Positions 52,878 to 61,660 of a DNA stretch of 64,000 nucleotides are shown here, one piece after another. The notes below the pieces were generated by a model that saw nothing but the letters and a program-made list of their open reading frames with translations, was not told the origin of the DNA and ran no database searches. The stretch is from assembly GCA_023451735.1 (NCBI GenBank), contig JAEXYH010000075.1, forward strand, positions 1 to 64,000, given 5' to 3'. The stretch comes from Pseudomonadota bacterium (GTDB taxonomy: Bacteria > Pseudomonadota > Alphaproteobacteria > Rhizobiales > Rhizobiaceae). A program made the translations under genes and the position numbers. Each line of letters opens with the position of its first letter. Positions within the stretch are counted from its first letter, which is position 1.

Positions 52878-52910
52878 ATAAAGGCCTGGCATAATGTCGG
52901 GCCTTTTTTC
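52878..52910 (+). terminator. Rho-independent terminator of the HU gene
   Basis: AAAGGCC, a 12-base loop, GGGCCTTTTTT: GC-rich stem followed by six Ts, 20 bp after the HU stop. Confidence 0.85.
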
Positions 52911-53207
52911 GCCAGCACGCTGATCGGCTTGCGCTTTGTGCCAACGGTCCTGTGTGATCATTTCGCTCGGCTGCCGGATCGCTTTCTGGTTGTGATCGTC
53001 TAGCAATCGGTGAAACGTGCCAGACGCCAGCGGCACGAAGTCGTACCGCGGCTTACAGTCGCGCCGTGCAGAACGATAAGCGTTTCGGACGCAGTAATCG
53101 GTACCGTTCCACAAATCGAGATCGCCGTCCTCGGGACTGGTGAATTGCTGGAGGAAGAAGGCCGGAAGTTGGGCGGTCGTATCGGATGATGGCATCAGTG
53201 TCGGCAT
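52911..53207 (-). CDS. uncertain hypothetical gene or fragment
   Basis: The minus-strand frame from 53207 reads MPTLMPSSDTTAQLPAFFLQ and GTDYCVRNAYRSARRDCKPR, then enters the HU terminator and antisense HU gene without a stop until 52227. The first 95 residues look protein-like; the rest is antisense to HU and surely spurious. No SD precedes the ATG. It may be the 5' part of a gene truncated when the HU cassette arrived. Low confidence. Confidence 0.3.
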
Positions 53208-53297
53208 GGCGTTCAGCCATACGGACTGGAGCGGCTCATTTCGCGGGCCTTTTGGATACAGTGGGCGCCGGCCCCGTTCGGGGCCGGCAGTAAGGCT

Positions 53298-53621
53298 TCA
53301 TGCCGGGTTGTTCCAGAGGATGACCTTGCGGTTCGCTTCGCCGCCAGGCGCCGGGGCGAGGTTGCCGAAGATGACACCGATCTCGGGAGCCTCGATTTTA
53401 ACGGAGAGGTATTCCTCGCCGGTCTGGCGGGAAATGCGGTTCCAGCCTGCGCCGATTTCGAAGCCGGTCTTACGGTGCAGGATGCGGTAGTCCGGGGCTT
53501 CTTCGTTGGCCTTATTGGCGTTTGGCACGATAGCGATCGGGGCGTTGACCCGGATGGTGGCAAAGACGCCTTCAAGAGTGCCGTCGGTCTTCTGGGTGAG
53601 GGATGCGATCGTGGTAGCCAT
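53298..53621 (-). CDS. DUF736 family protein
   Basis: 107 residues. MATTIASLTQKTDGTLEGVF, EAPDYRILHRKTGFEIGAGW and EEYLSVKIEAPEIGVIFGNL match DUF736 closely (pattern G-F-G-T-I, PDYRV, EIGAAW, YLSVKLDDP). These proteins are common on alphaproteobacterial plasmids and conjugative elements; function unknown, perhaps nucleic-acid binding. SD GGAGTAACTGAC precedes ATG 53621. Confidence 0.88.
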   Translation of the reverse strand: MATTIASLTQKTDGTLEGVFATIRVNAPIAIVPNANKANEEAPDYRILHRKTGFEIGAGWNRISRQTGEEYLSVKIEAPEIGVIFGNLAPAPGGEANRKVILWNNPA

Positions 53622-54227
53622 GTCAGTTACTCCTTCGGTTGCTCGGGACCATTCCCGATGGCGCCCGAAAAAGGGGCCGAACCGCCGGCGTCACCGGAGC
53701 GTAAGCGAAGGGGAACCCCCTTGCGGGGTTGACGCTGATCGCGGCCGGTCCCTTAGAAAGGCGACGTAAAAACGGGAATGGTATTGAGTAGCCGAGGCTG
53801 TGGCATGTTGGCGACGCGACCGCACGCTTCGAAGAGGAATTGGTGGTCGTCTAGCGCTGATGATCCTTCCCCTCAGGGTCGACCTTGTCTGCATCCACGC
53901 TCATAGGTCTATCGGCTAGGCCCGGTCATCCGAGACTTGAGACAAGTCAGCCTGCATCAAGAGGCAGAGCGGTTAAGGGGCGCTGGCGCTATCTTGATCG
54001 CGCACTCACCTCGTGACCAAATCCAGCCAAGTGGCGGCAGTATTCACAAACACACACCATGACGCATACTACAAGGAACAGAACGCCGTCAGCGCGACGC
54101 TTAGAAACAAAAAAGGGTTAAGGGATGGCTCCAAGCGATCCCGTATACAGCCTTGCCAAGCGATTGCATGGAAGCCGCATAAAGATCGCGGCTCGTTTAA
54201 ACTTTATCTACGCTGGGAAGCGCGATG
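53622..54227. other. 606-bp gap between DUF736 and MFS genes
   Basis: No coding region, tRNA or terminator that I can support. Possible boundary between plasmid-type genes to the left and metabolic cargo to the right. A short tRNA-like string near 53960 is discussed under rejected items. Confidence 0.4.
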
Positions 54228-55490
54228 TCACGATTTTTCCGTCTTGGCGGTAGATGACTGGATGTCGTCTTCAAGGGTGCCATGGCGGTGCGTGCGCAGA
54301 CCGCAAATCGCGATAATCGCTAGCGATACCGCGACAAGGCCGTAGGAAGCGTTCCAAGTGCCAGTCCAGCTATGGAGCAGTCCAAAGGAAAGCGGCCCGA
54401 GGACAGCGATACCGCCGCCAACACCCTGAACGAAGGCAGATGTGACCGCCGAGCCTGAAGGTGTGCGGCTGTGAGTGTTGATCATTGTCGTCGCTACGAT
54501 GAACAAGCTAGAGCCCATGCCCAGCATAATAACCCACGCCACCATGGCAGCCCGGGGCGCAAGCGCGAGACCTGCATAACCCACAGCGTAAATACCCGCG
54601 CAGCCGGCGACGATCGGGGTAGGACTGCGCGATTTAATCGTAAGCAAAGGCGCGAAGACGCCGATCAGCATGCTTGTCGTGATGAGCAGGGAAACCATCG
54701 CGCCGCCGAACGAGGCAGAATAGCCGGCATCGAGAACGAGGGTTGGCAGCCAAGTGAAAAGGATGAAAACGTTCCACGAGGTCATCCCGAAAAGGATTGT
54801 AAGGTTCCATATTGTTGGAGAGCGCCAAGCGTGCGCTGGCCGGACATCAACCGGCACCCGTGCGCCTGAAGAAGCGAAGGGCTTGCTCGCCTCTTCTGAA
54901 GGCTTTCGCATCGTCACGGCCCACATCGTCGCAGACAGGATGGCAAGCATCGCCCAGAGAGCGATCGCAGAGCGCCATCCGACTGTGTTTGCCAGTGGCA
55001 CAGCCACAAGGGGCGGTAGCAATGCGCCGAGATGGAGTGCGATCAGGTAAATGGTGCTGACCAGCGACAAGCGGTCGGAAAAGTATTTACGCACGAGAGG
55101 AGGGAGCACCACACTGGCAATGCCCATCCCCCCAAGCGCGGTCCCGGAGAACGCGATGAATTCAATGGGGTTTCCAGCCATGGATCGAAGCAGCACGCCA
55201 GCAGTCGTGATTACCATGCCGATGATTACGGCTTGTTCCAATCCAAAGCGCCGTACGACATATGGCGTAGCCACACCGAACAGAGCAAAGCACGCGGGCG
55301 GCAACATCCCGATGATACCGATCGCGTGCAAACCGAACCCAAGTTCGGTCCCCACCTCGCGCAGCAGCGGGGAGACGGACGTCACAGCCGAGCGCAGGTT
55401 GAGCGCGGAGACCATGATCGCGAGGAGCGCCAGGGAGCGCCCGGCCCAAAGCGGCGCGCGAACTAAATCGGTCTTGGACGCCAGCCTCAT
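54228..55490 (-). CDS. MFS transporter, CynX/NimT family
   Basis: 420 residues with about 12 membrane segments. NLRSAVTSVSPLLREVGTEL at the N-terminus, followed by GIIGMLPPACFALFG, is the CynX/NimT hallmark (R in TM1, conserved PL). Family members move cyanate, nitroimidazoles or small organic anions. ATG 55490 (MRLASKTDL) overlaps the stop of the DUF2000 gene by 4 bp, so the two are co-translated. Confidence 0.85.
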   Translation of the reverse strand: MRLASKTDLVRAPLWAGRSLALLAIMVSALNLRSAVTSVSPLLREVGTELGFGLHAIGIIGMLPPACFALFGVATPYVVRRFGLEQAVIIGMVITTAGVLLRSMAGNPIEFIAFSGTALGGMGIASVVLPPLVRKYFSDRLSLVSTIYLIALHLGALLPPLVAVPLANTVGWRSAIALWAMLAILSATMWAVTMRKPSEEASKPFASSGARVPVDVRPAHAWRSPTIWNLTILFGMTSWNVFILFTWLPTLVLDAGYSASFGGAMVSLLITTSMLIGVFAPLLTIKSRSPTPIVAGCAGIYAVGYAGLALAPRAAMVAWVIMLGMGSSLFIVATTMINTHSRTPSGSAVTSAFVQGVGGGIAVLGPLSFGLLHSWTGTWNASYGLVAVSLAIIAICGLRTHRHGTLEDDIQSSTAKTEKS

Positions 55491-55894
55491 CTCAAAAGCC
55501 TCAGCCGACCCGTCACCCGATCCACTTGCGCACGCGGTCCATGGATCGCCAGACCGAGGGGTCGCCACGACTTTCCGGGGTCCTGGAGGGTATTCGTATA
55601 GGATCGATAATCCCGCGCTGCGACGGCGGCATCGGACACGTCCAAAACAGTCAGCTCCTTGATCTGATGGACCTGTTCGTAGATCGAACGCAGGACTTCA
55701 CCATCAGCCACCAGGACTGGCAGCCCCATCACGCTCATACCCCGATGATTGACGCCATTCGCATCAACGACATCTGGACCGACGATCCTTGGCACATGAT
55801 AGCCAATGCTTACGCCGAGGAGCCCAATGATATTTGCGGCAACGCCACGCTCGAGTTCGCCTTCGACAACTATCACGATCTTGTCCGTCACCAA
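55487..55894 (-). CDS. DUF2000 family protein
   Basis: 135 residues. KIVIVVEGELERGVAANIIG then LLGVSIGYHVPRIVGPDVVD, GVNHRGMSVMGLPVLVADGE: the DUF2000 pattern (N-acetylglutamate/peptidyl-tRNA hydrolase-like fold). It is co-transcribed with the CynX-like gene and divergent from the Lrp/AsnC gene 93 bp away, which probably controls it. Function unknown. Confidence 0.8.
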   Translation of the reverse strand: MVTDKIVIVVEGELERGVAANIIGLLGVSIGYHVPRIVGPDVVDANGVNHRGMSVMGLPVLVADGEVLRSIYEQVHQIKELTVLDVSDAAVAARDYRSYTNTLQDPGKSWRPLGLAIHGPRAQVDRVTGRLRLLR

Positions 55895-55987
55895 ACCGCA
55901 CCTATCCTTGATAAATCAATAGAAAAGCGTTGCATATTCTAACGTTTAGGTCAAAAATCGAATTTAATTCGGAATTGGTAGGGCGAT

Positions 55988-56449
55988 ATGGCATTTGACG
56001 AAATAGATCAGACGATATTGGAGCGCTTGCAGAAGAATGCTCGGCTCACAAACCGACAGCTTGCCCGCGAGCTGGGAATCGCTGAGTCGACCTGCCTTGC
56101 ACGCGTCAGCTCTCTTGAAGGGCAAGGTGTCATTTCCGGATTTCATGCTGCCGTCGATCTCAAGAAGATGGGGCGCGGTGTTCAGGCTCATGTCTCGATT
56201 AAGATTAGGCCACAAGCGCTGCCGAATGCGTCTCGGTTCTGCGACGACGTCGCGGATTTGCCGGATGTCGTCGCCATCTACATGGTGACGGGTGCGGCGG
56301 ACCTGATCGCGCATGTCGCGGTTGCATCAACCGACGCCCTTCGGGATTTCGTGCTTGATCTGGCACGAAGGGAGGAAATCGCCGATATCCGGACCTCGAT
56401 CATCTATCTGAGCCGCCGAGCAAGCTTCCTGTCGGTTTCCGACGACTGA
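55988..56449 (+). CDS. Lrp/AsnC-family regulator
   Basis: 153 residues. The winged HTH FDEIDQTILERLQKNARLTN then RQLARELGIAESTCLARVSS, and the RAM domain with VAIYMVTGAADLIAHVAVAS are intact. It should sense an amino acid and regulate the divergent DUF2000-MFS pair; the intergenic space is small enough for a shared operator. ATG 55988 has AGGGCGAT upstream. Confidence 0.88.
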   Translation: MAFDEIDQTILERLQKNARLTNRQLARELGIAESTCLARVSSLEGQGVISGFHAAVDLKKMGRGVQAHVSIKIRPQALPNASRFCDDVADLPDVVAIYMVTGAADLIAHVAVASTDALRDFVLDLARREEIADIRTSIIYLSRRASFLSVSDD

Positions 56450-56604
56450 CGTAGGGTCCCGCACGCTCATGCCGGTCATTTGCTCCATTGAATTAGCCGC
56501 AGCTTCGGGCCGGGGCTGCTTTTCCGCTTCGCTCAAATGGGAGAGGTTCGGACGCCGCCTCGCCGTGGTCGATATGGCCAGCAGCGGCATTTCGGAAATA
56601 AAAG

Positions 56605-57522
56605 TCATCGACCTGATACAGCTCCCTCCCGTGCGATCCTATTTGCAGTGTCGATAAACGCCCGGAGTTTTGGCTGGCTCTGCATGGATTCCGGAAAATA
56701 CAGGAAAATGCCGTCGTCGGTCGCAATTTGACCTTCGAACATGACTTCCAGTTCTCCTCGCTCGACCTCTTCCGCGACTTCATGGTCGAACGCAAACACG
56801 AGACCGAGGCCGCGCTTCGCCAGCCGCACGGCCGCCGAATGATTGTCGACCACGATCTTCGGCGGCATCCGTACGCGAACCGTCTTGCCGTTCTGGTCGA
56901 ACTCCCATGTGTAGATCGTTTTGGAACCCGGAAAGCGAAACAGGATCGCGTCGTGCTGTGGCAAGTCCTCGATACACGCGGGTCTCCCGGCCCTGTTCAG
57001 ATACTCCTTGCTCGCGACGACGACCCATCGTGCTTGCGGCAACAACCGGATCGCAATCATGTCCTTGTCGATGGCTTTGCCCAGTCGAACGCCCGCGTCA
57101 TATCCTTCGGCGATAAGATCGACGAATGCATCATTGACGGAGAGATCGATAGCGACCTTCGGATAGTCCGCGACATACCGCTCGATGACAGGCTCGACCG
57201 CAAAACCCACGACAGCGTGAGGAACCGTTAGCCTCAAGGTTCCGCTCGGAGTGGACTGGGAGGCGGTAAAATCTCGGATTGCATCCTCGATCTCTAACGC
57301 AGCTCGATCGAGACGCTGGAACAAGGCGTTTCCGGCCTCGGTAAGCTGCACGCTTCGGGTTGTCCGCTGGAACAAGTTGGCCTGATACCGCGCTTCGAGC
57401 ATTTGGATCGCTTTGCTTGCAGCGGCTGGACTTACATTCAAGGCCTATGCGGCGGCAGTAAATCCGCCGCGACGCGCGACCGCGAGAAAATGCGCGAGGC
57501 CATCAAATAAATCACGTTCCAT
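56605..57522 (-). pseudogene. LysR-family regulator interrupted by an in-frame amber codon
   Basis: From ATG 57522 the frame reads MERDLFDGLAHFLAVARRGG FTAAA, a TAG stop at 57445-57447, then ALNVSPAAASKAIQMLEAR, a normal LysR HTH, and a full effector-binding domain to 56605. The 306-codon frame is otherwise continuous. A TTG at 57441 could restart translation inside the HTH, but the resulting protein would lack helix 1. It diverges from the SDR gene, its expected target. One base change would repair it. Confidence 0.8.
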
Positions 57523-57702
57523 TTTACCATTCCCAAGGCCGAGCGGCAGCTTACATTATTAACTTTAGATTGAAAGCCTATACGTGTTGTGGACGTTTTT
57601 CTCAATAATATAGTGTCGTATCTTCCAGCTTCGGGCGGTGGACAGACTTCGACCTCGCGGTCTCCGGACATCGTTTATTTTCCAACGAGGCAAAGTCAGC
57701 AC

Positions 57703-58442
57703 ATGAAATCCAACAATAATACCATTCTCATCACAGGTGGTGGGTCCGGCATCGGCCAGGCACTCGCGCATCGCCTGCACGACGCAGGTAATCACGTGAT
57801 CATCGCCGGCCGCCGCTTTGATGCACTGGCTCAAGCCGCTGAAGGTCGCAGCCGCATGACACCGATCCAGGTCGATCTCGATGACGCGACCAGTATCGAG
57901 GCCTTTGCACATCGCTTGGTCATCGATCATCCGAGATTGAACGTGCTCATCAACAACGCGGGCATCATGCGCTTTGAAGCGCTGGGACATCGGCGCGACC
58001 TCACCGATGCAGAAGCTACGGTCACGACGAATTTGCTTGGCCCGATCCGACTTACGAATGCCTTGGTCGATCACCTTCTGACCCAGCCAGATGCTTCGAT
58101 CGTCAACGTAACCTCTGGCCTCGCCTTCGTGCCTCTTGTCCTCTCACCGACCTATAATGCGTCGAAGGCCGCAATCCACAGCTACACGGTGTCGCTGCGT
58201 GAAGCCCTCAAAGGAAAGATCGACGTCATCGAAGTCATTCTCCCACAGGTCAAGACGGGTTTGACGCCCGGCCAAGAGGACCGAGAGGGCGTGCCGTTGG
58301 ATGACTTTGCCGACGATGTAGCCATGCAACTCGGCAGTGAGCCGACAGACCCGAGATCACGGTCCAGTATTCGCTACATGCACGCCGCGCAGAAGCGGAC
58401 GGCCGGTTCGATGAAGTCTTCGCCATGATCAATGGAGGCTGA
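57703..58442 (+). pseudogene. short-chain dehydrogenase/reductase with 3' frameshift
   Basis: MKSNNNTILITGGGSGIGQA gives the TGxxxGIG cofactor motif, INNAGIM the NNAG motif, and SPTYNASKAAIHSYTVSLRE the catalytic YxxxK. It resembles the DltE-type SDRs beside LysR genes. Near 58351-58362 the frame shifts: the original frame ends in an unrelated tail at 58428, while the alternative frame gives EITVQYSLHARRAEADGRFD EVFAMINGG, the conserved C-terminus, to 58442. A single missing base explains this. The catalytic core is complete, so activity may survive. Confidence 0.78.
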
Positions 58443-58768
58443 TGTAGAGCACTACTAGCCTGCTGGCTTCGGCTTGGACTTGAAGCACACCGAGGTGACA
58501 TCGCCTATCGGCGGTGTCTGCCTTCAGTGAGGCGCAATGATCGCCACTATCACCGATATCAAAGGGCGTTGCTGCCTCGCCTGTGTCCTCTGGGATTGGC
58601 CGGTTTGAGCCGAAGACAGTCTTCCGCTAAGCGCCAACAGGAGACATTGTGGATATCGCCGAACTCTCTATTCTGCGGCGTTGCAAAAGGCAGATAAACA
58701 TTCCCCGCTTTAATTGGAAGATTTGCGACAACTGGACATTCGATAAATTTCATGGCACTCGTTTAGAC
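58443..58768. other. 326-bp gap upstream of the leuS leader
   Basis: No gene supported. It ends in the promoter region of the leuS leader; TTGCGA near 58721 and GATAAA near 58742 are a weak promoter pair. Composition is more A+T rich near the leader. Confidence 0.4.
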
Positions 58769-58816
58769 ATGAATTACAGCGCCGCCCACAGCCTGCTCCT
58801 AAGCACCTTCGCTTGA
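58769..58816 (+). CDS. leuS leader peptide (leucine attenuator)
   Basis: ATG to TGA encodes MNYSAAHSLLLSTFA, 15 residues, with three consecutive leucine codons CTG-CTC-CTA at 58793-58801. The stop codon sits inside the first hairpin. This is the form of amino-acid attenuation leader peptides of proteobacterial operons. Ribosome pausing at these Leu codons when leucyl-tRNA is low would control the hairpins that follow. Confidence 0.85.
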   Translation: MNYSAAHSLLLSTFA

Positions 58817-58876
58817 CGAAGGTGGGTTAGCGCGCGCGCTATTATATGTAACCCGCCGGAGAGGCGGGTTTTTTAT
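58805..58876 (+). promoter_or_regulatory. leucine-responsive transcription attenuator of leuS
   Basis: Hairpin 1:2 is ACCTTCG/CGAAGGT (58805-58823). Terminator 3:4 is AACCCGCC-ggaga-GGCGGGTT followed by TTTTTT (58850-58876). Segment 58821-58828, GGTGGGTT, pairs with 58850-58857, AACCCGCC (one G-U), giving an antiterminator that excludes both other hairpins. So a ribosome stalled at the Leu codons frees segment 2 and permits read-through to leuS; efficient translation terminates. All four parts are visible in the sequence; the switching itself is inferred. Confidence 0.85.
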
Positions 58877-58914
58877 TGCTCTCTCTTCGGCCAAATCAAC
58901 CGGTAGAGACAATC

Positions 58915-61434
58915 ATGGCCTACGATCCCAAGCGTATCGAGCCCAAGTGGCAGGACTATTGGCGCACTAATGCGGTGTTCCGAACCGGAGAAGACCGCTC
59001 CAAGCCGAAATATTACGTGCTCGACATGTTTCCGTATCCGTCGGGGGAAGGCCTGCATGTCGGCCACCCTGAAGGCTATACCGCGACCGATATCGTCGCG
59101 CGCTACAAGCGGATGGCGGGTTTCAACGTACTGCATCCGATGGGCTGGGATGCCTATGGATTGCCGGCGGAACGTTATGCTGTGCGCACAGGTGTACACC
59201 CCGCAATTACTACCAAGACCAATATCGCCAATTTCAAGAGCCAAGTGCAACGGCTTGGCTTTTCCTATGACTGGAGCCGCGAATTCTCCACCACAGATCC
59301 CGACTTCGTCCGCTGGACGCAATGGATCTTCCTCAAGCTCTACGAACGTGGCCTTGCCTATCAGGCAGAGGTGCCGGTCAACTGGTGCCCAGCGCAAGGC
59401 ACGGTTCTGGCGAATGAAGAAGTAAAGGAAGGAAAATATGTGGAGACCGGCGAGCCGATCGAGCGCCGCCTCATGCGCCAGTGGATGCTCAGAATCACGG
59501 ACTACGCCGACCGGCTGCTTGAGGATTTGGACGGCCTCGAATGGCCCGAGGGTATCAAAACCATGCAGCGTAACTGGATCGGCCGTTCCGAAGGGGCGGA
59601 GATTGCTTTCGTCGTTGAAGAGCTCGGGGATCGCCTCACCGTCTACACGACCCGGCCGGAGACTATCTGGGGGGCGACCTTCCTTGTGCTTTCGCCCGAG
59701 CATCCGATGGTATTAGCAATCACGAGCCCAGCACAGCGGGATGCGGTGCAGGGCTATCTCACCCGCACCGCGGCACTGAGCGATATCGAAAAATTGCAGG
59801 AGAGCGACAAGAGCGGTGTATTCAGTGGCGCATGCGCCATAAATCCCGCAACCGGTCGGCCGATACAAATCTGGATCGCTGATTACGTGCTAGTGGGCTA
59901 TGGCACCGGCGCCATCATGGCGGTACCCGCCCATGACATTCGTGACCACGTGTTCGCACGCACGTTCGGCCTGCCAATCGTAGAGGTGATCGCTGCGCCG
60001 TCAGGAATCAACATTCAGGAGGAGGCATGGGAGGGCGAGGGCCGCCTGGTCAGTTCGGGGGACTGGACCGGCTTCGATGCGACAGCGGCGAAGCGGGCCG
60101 CCATCGCATGGGTCAAAGAGCGAGGCGTTGGGCGAAGCCGAACCCAATATCGCCTGCGTGACTGGCTGTTCTCGCGACAACGCTATTGGGGTGAACCCTT
60201 TCCAATCTTGCACCGGGCGGACGGCGCGATTGTGCCGCTGCCAGAGGACGCCTTGCCGTTGCTGGCACCGGAACTGGACGACTACAAACCGACGCAGACC
60301 GGTGAACCGCCGCTGGCGCGAGCAGAGAACTGGGTGCGCACAAGCGATCCCGCGACCGGGCTGAACGCGCTGCGAGAAACAAATACTATGCCGCAATGGG
60401 CTGGTTCTTGTTGGTATTACCTGCGCTTTGCCGATCCCAAAAATGCCTTGGCACCGATCGACCCGGAGCTGGAAAATTACTGGCTGCCCGTCGATCTTTA
60501 TGTCGGGGGTGCTGAGCATGCCGTGCTGCACCTGCTCTATGCCCGCTTCTGGCATAAGGTACTCTTCGATATCGGCGTTGTATCGAGCAAGGAACCATTC
60601 CAGAAGCTCTTCAACCAAGGCATGATATTGGCCTTCTCTTATCGTGATGTCTCCGGGAAGTATTATCGTCCGGATGATGTCAGCGAGCAAAACGGCCAAT
60701 GGTTTGCGGGAGACATGCCGGTTAGCCAGCAGGTCGAGAAGATGTCCAAGTCCAAGTTCAACGTTGTCAATCCGGACGAGGTGATTGATCTCTACGGCGC
60801 CGATGCCATGCGCCTCTACGAAATGTTCATGGGACCTCTCGACGTGGCCAAGCCGTGGCAGATGTCAGGCGTAGCGGGCGTCAGCCGTTTCCTGCATCGG
60901 GTCTGGCGCATGGTCTCGAACGCTGCGGATGGCCTGAACGATCAGATCTGCGCCACGCCGCCAACGGCCGATATCACGCGCTTGACCCACAAGACCATCC
61001 GCGCAGTCAGCGAGGATATCGAAGCGATGCGATTCAACACGGCGATCTCCAAGTTGATGGAGATGTCGAACGCATTGATAGCGCTGGAGCGAAGGCCACA
61101 AGCGGCAGTGGAGACCTTCGTGCTGCTACTCGCTCCCTTTGCGCCCCATATCTGCGAGGAATTATGGAGTATTCTGGGTCACAATACCTCTGTTGCGCAT
61201 GCACCTTGGCCGTCGTTTGACGAAGATTTGGCTAAGGATGAGCGTCGGGAATACGTTGTCCAAATCAATGGCAAGCTGCGTCACAAAGTGTTCGCCGACC
61301 CGGGTCTGTCTACCACCGCTCTTCTGAGTGCCGTTAAGAATGATCCGCGTGTAAGTGCACTGCTTGAAGGCAAACAGATAAAAAAAGAAATTGTGGTACC
61401 CGATCGCCTCGTGAATTTTGTCGTGAGTGATTGA
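58915..61434 (+). CDS. leuS: leucyl-tRNA synthetase, accessory bacterial-type copy
   Basis: 839 residues. PYPSGEGLHVGHPEGYTATD holds the HIGH motif (HVGH), TVYTTRPETIWGATFLVLSP and GTGAIMAVPAHDIRDHVFA the CP1 editing site with its threonine-rich strand and Asp, and QQVEKMSKSKFNVVNPDEVI the KMSKS loop. It charges tRNA-Leu with leucine. Its N-terminus (YDPKRIEPKWQDYWRTN, GLPAERYAVRTGVHPAITT) differs from the typical alphaproteobacterial chromosomal LeuRS and looks more like enzymes from distant bacterial phyla, suggesting transfer. An accessory LeuRS, AgnB2, protects agrocin 84 producers. ATG 58915 follows the attenuator terminator by 40 bp. Confidence 0.92.
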   Translation: MAYDPKRIEPKWQDYWRTNAVFRTGEDRSKPKYYVLDMFPYPSGEGLHVGHPEGYTATDIVARYKRMAGFNVLHPMGWDAYGLPAERYAVRTGVHPAITTKTNIANFKSQVQRLGFSYDWSREFSTTDPDFVRWTQWIFLKLYERGLAYQAEVPVNWCPAQGTVLANEEVKEGKYVETGEPIERRLMRQWMLRITDYADRLLEDLDGLEWPEGIKTMQRNWIGRSEGAEIAFVVEELGDRLTVYTTRPETIWGATFLVLSPEHPMVLAITSPAQRDAVQGYLTRTAALSDIEKLQESDKSGVFSGACAINPATGRPIQIWIADYVLVGYGTGAIMAVPAHDIRDHVFARTFGLPIVEVIAAPSGINIQEEAWEGEGRLVSSGDWTGFDATAAKRAAIAWVKERGVGRSRTQYRLRDWLFSRQRYWGEPFPILHRADGAIVPLPEDALPLLAPELDDYKPTQTGEPPLARAENWVRTSDPATGLNALRETNTMPQWAGSCWYYLRFADPKNALAPIDPELENYWLPVDLYVGGAEHAVLHLLYARFWHKVLFDIGVVSSKEPFQKLFNQGMILAFSYRDVSGKYYRPDDVSEQNGQWFAGDMPVSQQVEKMSKSKFNVVNPDEVIDLYGADAMRLYEMFMGPLDVAKPWQMSGVAGVSRFLHRVWRMVSNAADGLNDQICATPPTADITRLTHKTIRAVSEDIEAMRFNTAISKLMEMSNALIALERRPQAAVETFVLLLAPFAPHICEELWSILGHNTSVAHAPWPSFDEDLAKDERREYVVQINGKLRHKVFADPGLSTTALLSAVKNDPRVSALLEGKQIKKEIVVPDRLVNFVVSD

Positions 61435-61660
61435 TTGTCGCAAATATCCCAAATTCTGCTGCCAACTTCATAATATTGAACCCCTTGCGAAATCATCGTC
61501 GCGGAACTCACTCGCAAAAGTCAGTGATCTGCGAGCGATATATGCGACGCCGGTGACCGGTTTGGGCCGACTGCGTCCGATGCTCTCTGCTGGCTATAAA
61601 GATAGACGGGAAAGAACTTGACGTGGCCTCGCCGATTAGAGAAGCGCGCGGCGATGGAGC

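Noticed and set aside
53950..54000. tRNA fragment as an integration site (string resembling the 5' part of a leucine or serine tRNA)
   Set aside because: No anticodon arm, T-loop or CCA end can be folded; only a short resemblance.
58915..61434. Agrocin biosynthesis cluster
   Set aside because: No nucleotide-modifying or phosphoramidate synthesis genes surround leuS; only an immunity-type role can be suggested.
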